A stretch of 64,000 nucleotides of DNA. Origin: Bin75 sp965223955 (GTDB lineage Bacteria; Nitrospirota; Nitrospiria; Nitrospirales; UBA8639). Under the pieces are notes generated by a model. The model was not told the origin of the DNA and did no database searches. It saw only the letters and a program-made list of their open reading frames with translations. The stretch spans positions 744,001 through 808,000 of the forward strand of contig OZ245029.1 of assembly GCA_965223955.1 (NCBI GenBank). Direction: 5' to 3'. A program made the translations under genes and the position numbers. Positions 1-8,500 of the stretch are shown piece by piece (within the stretch, counting starts at the first letter, position 1; every line of letters begins with the position of its first letter).

Positions 1-600
1 CTGTCGTCGCTGCTGTTGCTCATGCTGATCGATAACCGGTTGAGCATCTTGCCATCGGATGTGTTTGACGGGCTGTCGTCGCTGGAATGGCTCATGCTGG
101 GGGAGAATCGATTGAGCAGCCTGCCACCGGATGTATTTGACGGACTGTCGTCGCTGGTGTGGCTCATTCTGGAGGAAAATCAATTGAGCAGCCTGCCGTC
201 GGATGTGTTTGACGAACTGTCATCGCTGAGAAAACTCGATCTGGAGGCAAACCGGTTGAGCAGCCTGCCGTCGGATGTATTTGACGGACTGTCGTCGCTG
301 GAGTGGCTCCGTCTGAGGATAAACCGGTTGAGCAGCCTGCCGTCGGATGTATTTGACGGACTGTCGTCGCTGACAAAACTCGACTTAAGGGAAAACCGGT
401 TGAGTAGCCTATCGTCGGATGTGTTTGACGGACTGTCGTTGCTGGAAGACCTTTTACTGGATCGAAACCAGTTGACATTGACCGGCCTTCCCTCGGATGT
501 GTTCGAAGGACTGTCGTCGCTGGAGATGCTCAATCTGCAACACAACCGGTTGAGCAGCCTACCGGACGGAGTGTTCGAAGGACTGTCGTCGCTGGAGTGG
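1..600 (+). repeat. 72-bp tandem repeats encoding leucine-rich repeats
   Basis: Successive 72-bp units share long identical stretches such as cggttgagcagcctgccg followed by tcggatgtatttgacggact. The copies near 255-330 and 327-400 are almost identical, while those near 430-520 have diverged. Such DNA-level identity suggests recent duplication or recombination among units and makes copy number likely to vary between strains. Confidence 0.8.
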
Positions 601-1335
601 CTTTTGCTGTATAAAAACCCCGTGGATCCCCTGCCCCTGACCGTTTCCCTGGAGGAAGTCGGGGACAGTGGATTCAAGGCCACAGTGCCTGCAGGTGCGC
701 CGTTCACGATGACGTTTCCGGTCAGCGTCACGAACGGAAACATTGTCGGCGGGGCAACCACGCTCACGATTCCTGTTGGCGCGGTGGAAAGCGGCATCCT
801 GTCGGTCACCCGCGCGGTTGGCACGACGGATGCCGTCACCGTGGACATTGGCGCCCCGTTGCCGAGGTTGCCGGAGAGTTACCATCAAGGCTACGCGCTC
901 GCCAAGGCCACTGATTTGCCACGTGAAATACTGGCCGACGACGAGACGCCGCTGACGGCGGCGTTCGAGGGCCTGCCGGAGGCGCATGACGGGGAGGACG
1001 CGTTCCGCGTCCGGGTGGCGTTCAGCGAGGACATCGGGATTAGCTTCCGGTCGATGCGCGACGAGTCGTTCACGGTGGACGGGGGCGAGGTGACCGGGGC
1101 GCGCCGGGTGGACGGGCGCCACGACCTGTGGGAAATCACGGTCGCGCCCGACTCGGACGGAGACGTGACGATCGCGCTGCCGGCGGGGCGCGAGTGCACG
1201 GTCTCCGGGGCGATCTGCACCCGGGGCGGGGACCGCAGGCAGCTCGCCAACACGCCGACGGCGACGGTGGCCGGCCCGGTGGACGAGGCCGCGCCCGCGG
1301 CGCTGACGGCGAGTTTCGTGGAGGCGCGAGCATGA
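1..1335 (+). pseudogene. LRR surface protein, N-terminal fragment (5' cut by window edge)
   Basis: The frame is open from base 1, so the gene begins outside the window. Residues up to about 200 are eight to nine leucine-rich repeats of 24 residues with the pattern LSSLxxLxLxxNRLSSLPSD and VFDG, typical of bacterial secreted LRR proteins. A beta-rich region follows, then a repeated adhesin-type module (AFSEDIG, LWEITVAP, CTVSGAICT). The frame stops at 1333, inside the next copy of that module, which continues without loss in the +1 frame from 1331 (HDGETAFTLRIAF). The fragment is therefore the N-terminal part of one large protein whose C-terminus is an outer-membrane barrel. Whether the break is real or a sequencing error cannot be told from the window. 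Confidence 0.75.
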
Positions 1336-2512
1336 CGGGGAGACGGCGTTCACGCTCCGGATCGCGTTCAGCGAGGGCATCTCGATCGGCTTCCGGACGT
1401 TCGGGGACCAGTCGGTGTCGGCGACGGGCGGGCGCGTGACCAAGGCGAAGCGGGTGGACCGGCGCAAGGACTTGTGGGAGGTGACGGTGGAGCCCGACAC
1501 CAATGAGGCGGTGACGCTCACGCTCGCCGGGGGCCGCGCCTGCGGCACGGCCGGGGCGGTGTGCACCGGCGCCGGGCGGGCGCTGTCGGCGGGGATCTCG
1601 ACGAGGGTGCTGGGACCGGCGGCGCTCACGGTGGCGGACGCGCGGGCCAAGGAAGGCACGGACGAGACCATCGACTTCACGGTGAGCCTGAGCCGGGCGA
1701 CGCGGGCGGCGGTGACGGTGGCCTACGCGACCGCCGACGGCAGCGCGACGGCGGGGTCGGACTACACGGCGACGAGCGGGACGCTCACCTTTGCCGCGGG
1801 CGAGACCGAGCAGACGGTCTTGGTGCCGGTGCTGGACGACGCCCATGACGAGGGCGAGGAGACGCTGACGCTGCGGCTCTCGGCGGCGGTGATCGCGGAC
1901 GGCGAGGCGACGGGCACCATCAAGAACACGGACCCGTTGCAGCGGGCGTGGCTGGCGCGGTTCGGGCGCACGGCGGCCACGCACGTGACGGACGCGGTGG
2001 GGGAGCGGCTACGGGCCGGCTCGGGCGCGTCCCATGTCACGGTGGGCGGCTACCGGCTCCCGCTGGGCCGGCGCGGGGCGGAGGACGGGCAGCCGGGGGC
2101 AGAGGCGGACACAGACTCCTCCTCGCTGGAGGCCCTGCTGACGGGGCTGGCGGGCGTACTGGGGCTGGGGTCGGGCCAAGCGGGCGGCCCGGGGACGGAC
2201 CCGTGGGGCGACCGGCCGGCGGTGGACCCGCGGCTGGGGCAATCACCCGGCGGGACGCTCGACCTGCGGCGGCGGCTGCTGGGCAGTTCCTTCCGGCTGA
2301 ACCTGGGGGCGGCGGCCACCGGGTCGGCGGGTCCACGCCTGACGGCCTGGGGCCGGGTCGCCGGCACCACGTTCGACGGGCGTGAGGGCAATATGACCCT
2401 GGAGGGCGACGTGCTCACGGGCACCGTGGGGGTGGATGGCGCCTGGGACCGGCTGCTCGCCGGGCTCGCGGTCGCCCACAGCCGGGGTGACGGGTCGTTT
2501 ACCAAGCCCGGG
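1331..2512 (+). pseudogene. Calx-beta / adhesin-module middle fragment of the LRR autotransporter
   Basis: This continues the protein broken at 1333. It reads HDGETAFTLRIAFSEGI, a second adhesin module ending in CGTAGAVCTGAG, then a Calx-beta domain (about 1630-1935) with the typical VTVAYATADGSATAGSDY and GTLTFAAGE segments and an acidic DDAHDEGEETL stretch. A linker leads into the start of an outer-membrane barrel. The local frame runs on to 2923, but from 2510 the homologous reading is in the third frame. One extra G in the GGGG run at 2510-2513 explains the shift, because removing it restores KPGTDDRGRGELETT. The true family protein would run continuously from before base 1 to 3431. Confidence 0.7.
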
Positions 2513-3431
2513 GACCGACGATCGCGGCCGGGGCGAGTTGGAGACCACCTTGACGAGCATTCATCCCTACCTGCGCTATGCGGTGAACGACCGGCTGGCC
2601 GTGTGGGGCCTGTTCGGCTACGGGTGGGGCGAGTTGGATCTGGAGATGGACAACGGCATGACGATAGAGACGGACACCAATCTGGTGATGGGGGCCTTCG
2701 GGGGCCGGGGCATTCTGCTGCCGGCCGGCGAGACCGGGGGCTTCGAGCTGGCCACGCGGACGGATGCCATGCTCACGCGCACGTCTTCGGACGCGGTGGC
2801 GGGCATGGCCTCGGCGGACGCGGAGGCACACCGGTTGCGGCTGGTCCTGGAAGGCTCGCGGGGCTTTGCCTGGGCCGAAGGCCGGCGCCTGACGCCGACG
2901 ATGGAAGTCGGGCTGCGGCATGACTGGGGCGATGCGGAGACGGGGTTCGGCCTGGAACTGGGCGACCGGGTGCACTACGCGGACCCGGCGTTGGGCCTGA
3001 CCATTGACGCCGCGGTGCGGGGCCTGCTGGCGCATGAAGACGACGACTATCAGGAATGGGGCGCCAGCGGGTCGCTGCGGCTCGCCCCGGGGGCCAGGGG
3101 CCAGGGCTTGGCCCTGACCCTGGCCCCGACGTGGGGCGCGGCCTCCAGTGGCGTGAACGGCCTGTGGTCCCGGCAGACCCCGGCCGGTCAGCTGAACGCG
3201 GAAATCGGCTATGGTGTGGCTGCGCCCTTCGGCACCGGCCTCCTGACCCCCTATGCGGGCACGGTGCTCTCGGAGGGCGCGGCCCGCACCTACCGGGTGG
3301 GCGGGCGCCTGCAGATGCGCGGTGGCTGGGCCACGGGCCTGACGCTGAACCTGGAAGGCACCCGCCAGGACCCGGCGGGCCAACAGCCGGTCAACCAGGG
3401 CCTCCGCCTCCAGCTCACCTGGGGCTTCTGA
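2510..3431 (+). pseudogene. autotransporter beta-barrel, C-terminal fragment of the LRR protein
   Basis: About 305 residues of amphipathic beta strands end in QLTWGF. A terminal aromatic residue is typical of outer-membrane barrels inserted by the BAM complex. The sequence (LRYAVNDRLAVWGLFGYGWGE, then alternating Gly/Leu/aromatic strands) resembles the C-terminal barrel found on Calx-beta and LRR surface proteins of marine bacteria; this is recalled, not searched. The frame has an in-frame ATG at 2436, but residues before about 2510 are shadow sequence. The true upstream part lies in the preceding fragment, so no independent start is proposed. The protein would display the LRR region outside the cell. 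Confidence 0.7.
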
Positions 3432-4340
3432 ATGAAGATGTCAGGTTACGCTTCGCTAACCTGACCTACGGGACTAAACCCTCTCCTCCCTGGTGGGAGA
3501 GGGTAGGGTGAGGGGGCGTTTTTTGTAGGGACAGGCCTGCGTGCCTGTCCTCTTGTTGTCATCCCCGACCCGATCGGGGATCCAGCGTCGTTTCTTTTCC
3601 CCCTCCTTCCGTCATCTCCGACGTTTGCAATCGGGGATCCAGCGTCGTTTCTTTGTTTTTGTTTTGTGTAGGGGCCGCATCTCATGCAGCCCGGCCTCTC
3701 TTTGACCAGGGATGGCGCCGCTACAGAATCAGGGAGTGACCACAAGAGAGGAATCCGGAAAGAAGGGCCGGTTTTTCCCTCCCTTTTGTAAGGGGAGGCT
3801 AGGTGGGGTAGAGGTATTCGGCCGCCTCTCATGCGGCCAACGGACAGCGCCATGAGATGGCGCCGCTACAGAAGAGGGGGAAGAGAGTAGGGACAGGCCT
3901 GCGTGCCTGTCCTCTTGCCGTCATCCCCGTATGTGTTCAGTCATTCGTTGACAATTTCCACCGCTTCCTCCCGTGCCCCGGTTCCCCTCCTTTGCTTGTC
4001 CTGCCTGTCCTGAGCTTGTCGAAGGAAGCGTAGCCGAAGGATCAGGAGGGGTGAGGGGGCATTAGGCATGCCCCTGGCTTTGACCAGGGGTAGAGGCTAT
4101 GACCATGACGGCGAACCCCCGTGCTCTATGGACGGTTGGCTCTACCCCACCCCCGCTTTCGCGGGGGCATGCCTAGCTCACCCTCCCCTTACAAAGGGGA
4201 GGAAAACGACGGCCCTTCTTTCCGAGCCCCGTAGGTCAGGTTCGCGACGCGTAACCCGACAGCCTCGCTGTGCGACGAGAAGGGAACAGGTCGGATTACG
4301 CGCTGCTAATCCGACCTGCTCCCCTCACCCCTTCTCGTTC
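3432..4340. repeat. gene-free tract of dispersed intergenic repeats
   Basis: No convincing gene is present. The tract is a mosaic of short elements that recur elsewhere in the window. It holds REP-like palindromes (3444-3471, 4232-4264 and 4292-4319, of the type gtaggtcggatt...aatccgac), a ccctctcc...gggagaggg element (3478-3512), two gtagggacaggcctgcgtgc hairpins (3525-3551, 3886-3913), and two or three copies of an atcggggatccagcgtcg element (3573-3655). It also holds catctcatgcrgcc-type units (near 3675 and 3825), a cctgtcctgagcttgtcgaa element (4002-4025), and long flanks with tcccttttgtaaggggagg. Open frames across this tract are made of repeat sequence and are not listed. Confidence 0.7.
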
Positions 4341-4513
4341 TTCGTGACAATTTGTACATATTGTTAATATGTTTATATTTCTTTCAATATTTTATTTTTT
4401 TAAACTTTGTAACATTCATGGTAAACTTTAAACTTATTAAACTATTTAACATTCACCACATTTTTTAAACTTTTAATATTTTGTCATTCAATGATAAATT
4501 TGTAACATTCGTG
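4341..4513. other. AT-rich island with TTTAAACTTTGT / AACATTC repeats
   Basis: In a GC-rich window this 170-bp stretch is strongly AT-rich. AACATTC occurs three times (4411-4417, 4448-4454, 4504-4510), and a near-copy pair of taaa(c)tttgtaacattc with g/a variation lies at 4401-4420 and 4495-4513. The 12-mer TTTAAACTTTGT at 4399-4410 also occurs in the second island at 61966-61977. It lies just past the 3' end of a minus-strand gene. No coding potential is seen. Function is unknown; a binding region for a nucleoid protein or an old insertion are possible. Confidence 0.6.
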
Positions 4514-4641
4514 AAGATCGTCTCTCTGTAGTTTGTGTCGGCGCTTCCCTAATCCTTGCCCCCGGCGGGCGGTAGTTCATCCAGCAATGCCCGAGCGGCT
4601 TGGGACAACGCTTGGTTCCTTGTTCCGGCGCGTAACCAACC

Positions 4642-5139
4642 CTATCTCAAGGTTTCCTCGAGTTCGGCGATGAGTTCCCCCATCTCTTCGAATGGTACCA
4701 GGTCGAGAAGAACCGCCAGGATTTTTTGCCGGTCGTGGGAGGCAATCACGTTGTCGCCCTCGAGTTCCTGTGCGGCGTCACTCAAGATGGCAATGGGTTC
4801 TCCGCCTTGTTGGGTGATGTGCTCCCACGTCTGGTGCTTGCGTTCCATCACGGCATAAAACTGTTCGATGGGCACGTGAACCAGTCCGAACCGGCTGCCC
4901 CATTTTTCACGGACCTGCTCATGAATGGCTTCATGCATCTGGCTGCAGACGGGTTCCGGGATACTCACGCGAACGGCACAGGTCATCCAATACAGGGTCA
5001 GGGCCAGCAGTTCTTTGGTGATGGCTTGCGCCTGTTGGGTGGTCAGGGTCAGTCCGTATTCTTCGAGGAAATCGGGTGCGACGGACGGAGGGATGAGTTG
5101 AACGAGGTCCTTCGCCGCCTGTTGGGCTTGTTCGGTCAT
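4642..5139 (-). CDS. hypothetical protein, about 165 aa
   Basis: I do not recognise this protein. From the ATG at 5139 it begins MTEQAQQAAKDLVQLIPPS and is predicted largely helical, acidic and soluble, ending GELIAELEETLR. There is no signal peptide or membrane segment. The frame stays open upstream to about 5307, but that extension looks like non-coding sequence and would run into the divergent gene at 5312, so the inner ATG is preferred. It is transcribed divergently from the two small membrane-protein genes that follow. The ribosome-binding site is weak. Confidence 0.6.
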   Translation of the reverse strand: MTEQAQQAAKDLVQLIPPSVAPDFLEEYGLTLTTQQAQAITKELLALTLYWMTCAVRVSIPEPVCSQMHEAIHEQVREKWGSRFGLVHVPIEQFYAVMERKHQTWEHITQQGGEPIAILSDAAQELEGDNVIASHDRQKILAVLLDLVPFEEMGELIAELEETLR

Positions 5140-5311
5140 GGCGTGCTCGGGGCTGGTAAGAATGAAGACGGATGATCGCTTGGCAGCATACGCAGCAGGG
5201 CGCTGTTGAGGCAAGCGACTCGCTTGACACTGAAACCACGTGAATGCCAGGCTTGCCGTGGCGGTTTCTCTCATACCATCCTGATACAGAAAAGCCGGGG
5301 CGGTCAAAGCG

Positions 5312-5689
5312 ATGTCCTATCTCCTGATGGCCATTGCGGGGTTATGGATGGCCGATGGGTTAGCCTTATTGGTGGCCCCCCTGTGGATCATCGGGCAGGT
5401 CAGACAGGCCCTCTCAACCTCCCCTTCACTCACGAAATGGTCGGGGGTCAGCCTGGTGGCGGGCCTGATCCTGCTCCTGCAAGCGTCTGATCTGACGTAC
5501 CAGGGGTTATGGATGGTCACGGGGGTCGCCATGGTGGCGAAGGGGGGATTTTTTCTTTTGTCGAATGACGAGACGCGCCATTCCGTGTTGCAGTGGTGTT
5601 TGAGCCGGGAGGCGGTGGATTATCGGTTGTGGGGGCTGGGGTTGTGTCTGCTCTCGGTTTTGTTGATCCATGTGTGTGGGTGGCTGTAG
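5312..5689 (+). CDS. small integral membrane protein, paralogue 1
   Basis: This is a 125-residue protein with about four hydrophobic segments (near residues 1-25, 42-60, 66-84 and 103-123). It resembles its neighbour at 5754: both share the order W-x-G, a GLILLLQASDL / GLLLMIGTADL stretch, GLWMVTGVAMVAKGG / GVWVWVVCGGLAVTKA, a charged loop with R-x-x-V-L-Q-W, and a final YRLWGLG / YRVGGTV helix. They are thus tandem paralogues. No family name is known to me. It probably sits in the inner membrane. No catalytic motif is visible. Confidence 0.65.
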   Translation: MSYLLMAIAGLWMADGLALLVAPLWIIGQVRQALSTSPSLTKWSGVSLVAGLILLLQASDLTYQGLWMVTGVAMVAKGGFFLLSNDETRHSVLQWCLSREAVDYRLWGLGLCLLSVLLIHVCGWL

Positions 5690-5716
5690 GGGCGGACCTG
5701 TGTGTCCGCCCTATCA
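5687..5716. repeat. hairpin repeat between membrane-protein paralogues
   Basis: The sequence gtaggggcggacctgtgtgtccgcccta folds into a stem (ggggcggac / gtccgccc) starting at the stop codon of the first paralogue. It is of the same general design as the gtagggacaggcctgcgtgcctgtcc elements at 3525 and 3886, so it is probably a dispersed repeat rather than a specific terminator; there is no U-run. Confidence 0.55.
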
Positions 5717-5753
5717 AGGAAAGGGGCTTGAAGGGTTGATCGCAGACATCTTC

Positions 5754-6122
5754 ATGGGGTTGACGAGTTTGGCCTGGGGATTGGCGGGGTTGATGGTGGC
5801 CATTGTGCCCGCGATGGCGCCCGCCTGGGCCAGGCGGGTTCTCCTGGATCCCTGGTGGCGATTTTGGTTTGCGCACGTGATCCTGCTGATGGGGTTGCTG
5901 TTGATGATCGGCACGGCGGATCTCAAAGGAGTTTGGGTCTGGGTGGTGTGCGGAGGCCTGGCCGTGACCAAGGCCTGTCTGTTGCTTGGGGCCACGGCGT
6001 CGTGGCGGGAGCGGGTGCTGCAATGGCTTGGCACTTGGCCACCCTGGCTGTACCGGGTCGGCGGGACGGTTGACCTGGCCTTCGCGGTATGCCTGGCCGC
6101 GGATCTCATTCTCCATAGCTAA
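5754..6122 (+). CDS. small integral membrane protein, paralogue 2
   Basis: The 122-residue protein starting at the ATG at 5754 (MGLTSLAWGLAGLMVAIV) has four predicted membrane helices and aligns along its length with the product of the preceding gene, which makes a tandem duplication likely. An upstream in-frame extension to 5670 would read through the hairpin repeat and is rejected. It is followed after 10 bp by a short unknown gene on the same strand. No functional motif is visible. Confidence 0.62.
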   Translation: MGLTSLAWGLAGLMVAIVPAMAPAWARRVLLDPWWRFWFAHVILLMGLLLMIGTADLKGVWVWVVCGGLAVTKACLLLGATASWRERVLQWLGTWPPWLYRVGGTVDLAFAVCLAADLILHS

Positions 6123-6132
6123 GGCATGAGCC

Positions 6133-6432
6133 ATGACCCAAGGGAACAGCCAGGACCTGCCCCGGTTGTGGGAGATCCACCAGGCGGCGGCATGGCCGGT
6201 TGAGGTGGGCTCCCGTGAAGGCGAACTCATGACCCTGGATACGGTGGTCAGCGGGTGCGTCGCCTATTTTTTCGAAGAACACCATCTCGACCCGCAACGA
6301 GTGACGATCCTCGAAGATTGCCTGTCCGATCTGGAAGCCGTGCTGCCGGAATTGAGCGAAGAGCCCCTGGACTATTTCCAGCGGGTCAGGCACTTGGGCA
6401 CGTTGCTGCTGGAAGCGGGTCGCCAACGATGA
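6133..6432 (+). CDS. hypothetical protein, 99 aa
   Basis: This is a small acidic soluble protein (MTQGNSQDLPRLWEIHQAA ... LLLEAGRQR) that I do not recognise. It has a hydrophobic-acidic helical pattern and no signal peptide or metal motif. It sits 10 bp after the membrane-protein pair and 1 bp before the secreted phosphatase gene, so the four genes from 5312 probably form one transcript. The upstream gatccaccaggcgg region offers no alternative start. Confidence 0.55.
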   Translation: MTQGNSQDLPRLWEIHQAAAWPVEVGSREGELMTLDTVVSGCVAYFFEEHHLDPQRVTILEDCLSDLEAVLPELSEEPLDYFQRVRHLGTLLLEAGRQR

Positions 6433-6433
6433 A

Positions 6434-7423
6434 ATGAAACACCGGCTCGCAACGGTACTCGTCGGTGCGTGCCTTGCCCTCTCGACGGGGGCGGCGGCCG
6501 CGGAGTTCACGTTCGTGGCCTTGGGCGATATGCCCTATGGCCCGCGCGAGCAAGCCTACCCTGCGTTCAGGGCGTTGATCGCGGAGATCAACGACCGGGC
6601 TCCTGTCTTCACCATCCACCTCGGCGACACCAAGTCTGGCGTGGACCCCTGCTCCGACCGACTGCTGCTGGAGCAGCGGGATTTCATGGACAGCTTCGCG
6701 TCGGCCCTCGTCTACACCCCTGGAGACAACGAGTGGACCGATTGTCACCGCCTGCTGGCCGGAGGGTTTGACCCGCTCGACCGGCTGCGCTTCCTCCGAG
6801 AGCACTATTTCCCGACGGCTCGGAGTCTCGGCCGGCAACCGATCCGCCTTGAGCGCCAGGCGGACGTCATGCCCGGCTTCGAGCCCTTTGTGGAGAACAG
6901 CCGGTTCCACCGCGGTGACGTGTGGTTTGTGACCGCGCACGTGGTCGGCTCCAACAACAATCTCGACGCCGTCGAGGGTTCCGAGGCGGCCGAGGAATTC
7001 CTCGCGCGTGACGAGGCGGACCGGGTGTGGCTGGCGGACTCGTTCGACAAGGCCGCGGCAACGAACGCCAAGGCGATGGTGGTCGCCATTCACGCCGACA
7101 TGTTCCGGGACGGGTTCGATCCAAAGCAGGAGACCTTTGCCCGTGCCTCCGGGTTCAAGGGATTCGCCGAAACCCTCATCACGAAGGCACAATCCTTTCG
7201 GAAACCGGTCCTGCTGCTTTTCGGGGACAGTCACGAGTTCCGGGTTTTTCAACCCTTTGCCCGCTCGGCCGGCAACCTGACCGCAGTGGAGGTGTACGGC
7301 GCGGAACACATGCACGCCGTCGAGGTTGCGGTCGATCCGGACACGGCAGCCGTGTTCACGTTCAAGTCCGTCCGGAATCCCGCCTTGCCCGAGGCGCCTG
7401 CGGCCCGACCGGAGGGCTTGTAA
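6434..7423 (+). CDS. secreted calcineurin-like metallophosphatase
   Basis: The 329-residue protein starts with a Sec signal peptide (MKHRLATVLVGACLALSTG, cleavage near AAA-AEF). The mature part carries the phosphoesterase signature in order: LGDMPYG near residue 31, HLGDTKSG near 62, TPGDNEW near 96, AIHADMF near 220 and FGDSHEF near 261. These supply the usual Asp/His/Asn metal ligands of a dinuclear centre. The family cleaves phosphomonoesters or diesters; the substrate here cannot be inferred. Export suggests a periplasmic role. It is the last gene of the 5312 cluster. A second, unrelated metallophosphatase of PhoD type lies at 60152. Confidence 0.75.
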   Translation: MKHRLATVLVGACLALSTGAAAAEFTFVALGDMPYGPREQAYPAFRALIAEINDRAPVFTIHLGDTKSGVDPCSDRLLLEQRDFMDSFASALVYTPGDNEWTDCHRLLAGGFDPLDRLRFLREHYFPTARSLGRQPIRLERQADVMPGFEPFVENSRFHRGDVWFVTAHVVGSNNNLDAVEGSEAAEEFLARDEADRVWLADSFDKAAATNAKAMVVAIHADMFRDGFDPKQETFARASGFKGFAETLITKAQSFRKPVLLLFGDSHEFRVFQPFARSAGNLTAVEVYGAEHMHAVEVAVDPDTAAVFTFKSVRNPALPEAPAARPEGL

Positions 7424-7467
7424 CTGTTCACGCGTTTCCCACTCCTGAGCCTTCCTTTGCTCCTTGA

Positions 7468-7496
7468 TTGACTGGTCAAAACCCCTATGCTACGGT
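7468..7496 (+). promoter_or_regulatory. candidate promoter for mrp
   Basis: TTGACT (7468-7473), a 17-nt spacer and TACGGT (7491-7496) lie 38 bp before the mrp start. The -10 box is weak, so this is tentative. Confidence 0.35.
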
Positions 7497-7533
7497 TTCC
7501 GTTTACGCTCAATACGTTGGTAGACGAGGCCTC

Positions 7534-8448
7534 ATGGAAAAAGATCTGAAAAGCATTCTGGGTAAATTGCAGTACACCGACGACGCCAAGGTCGTACAGC
7601 AGATCACCCACCAGACCCGGCAGGTCCAGGCACGCATGTCGGGGATCAAGCACAAGATCGTGGTGATGAGCGGCAAGGGTGGAGTCGGGAAGAGCATGAC
7701 CACGGTCAATTTGGCCTTGGCCTTGGGACGACAAGGCCACAAGGTCGGGATCATCGACGTGGATCTCAATGGGCCCTGCGTTCCCCGCATGATGGGGATT
7801 CTGGGCAAGGGGCTTGAGGTGACGCCGGATGGGGCGCGGCCGCCGGAAGGGCCTTATGGCATCAAAGTGGCCTCCATGGATTTTTTGCTCGATGACGCCG
7901 CTCCCGTGCGGTGGAAAGGCCCGATGGATTTGAGCCCCGTGTGGTTGGGGCTCATGGAAATGAACGTGATCCGGGAGTTCCTCGCCGATATTCTTTGGGG
8001 GGATTTGGATTATTTGTTGGCCGATCTTCCCCCGGGCGCCGCTGCGGATAAACCGCCGGTTATCGCCGGCTTCCTTCCGGATCTTGCCGGCGCGGTAGTG
8101 GTCACGACGCCTTCGGAAGTGGCCTCGAACGTTGTGCAGAAGTCGATTGGCTATGCCAGGGAACTGGGGATCACCGTGTTGGGCGTCGTGGAAAACATGA
8201 GCCAATACCGGTGCCCGTCTTGCGGTGCCGAGCATGAACTGTTCGACGGCAACACCGAAGGCATGTGTGAAGCCCTCAACCTGCCGTTGCTCGGCCGCAT
8301 TCCCTTTGACCGGAACTTTGCCAGGACGTTTGATAAAGGGATCCCGTTGCTGGATGAGGAGTATCCGACGATCCGGCGCTATACGGATATTGTCGTGCGC
8401 ATTCAATCGATGTTGGATTACAAAAAAGTTCTGGCTGAAAAGCTGTAA
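7534..8448 (+). CDS. mrp: Mrp/NBP35-family iron-sulfur carrier P-loop ATPase
   Basis: From the ATG at 7534 (MEKDLKSILGKLQYTDD, with gagg upstream) this 304-residue protein has the deviant Walker A motif SGKGGVGKS near residue 46, the IIDVDLNGP switch region, ADLPPGAA, and a C-terminal CPSCGAEHELF stretch holding the CxxC that in this family binds a bridging 4Fe-4S cluster between two subunits. Mrp proteins assemble or transfer Fe-S clusters in the cytoplasm. The earlier in-frame start at 7468 lies in the promoter and is rejected. The next gene, 52 bp downstream, encodes a Cys-rich PCP_red protein, so a shared role with metal centres is possible but inferred only from position. Confidence 0.88.
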   Translation: MEKDLKSILGKLQYTDDAKVVQQITHQTRQVQARMSGIKHKIVVMSGKGGVGKSMTTVNLALALGRQGHKVGIIDVDLNGPCVPRMMGILGKGLEVTPDGARPPEGPYGIKVASMDFLLDDAAPVRWKGPMDLSPVWLGLMEMNVIREFLADILWGDLDYLLADLPPGAAADKPPVIAGFLPDLAGAVVVTTPSEVASNVVQKSIGYARELGITVLGVVENMSQYRCPSCGAEHELFDGNTEGMCEALNLPLLGRIPFDRNFARTFDKGIPLLDEEYPTIRRYTDIVVRIQSMLDYKKVLAEKL

Positions 8449-8500
8449 CGAACGATGGAACTTGTTTTTTTTACCTTCAACTCTCCCGTGTGAGGCCGTC

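Noticed and set aside
1..600. Regular 72-bp repeats as a possible CRISPR array
   Set aside because: There are no unique spacers; the repeats are contiguous and encode leucine-rich repeats.
4068..4367. Open frame of 99 codons in the repeat tract
   Set aside because: Made of dispersed repeats; no family pattern or good start.
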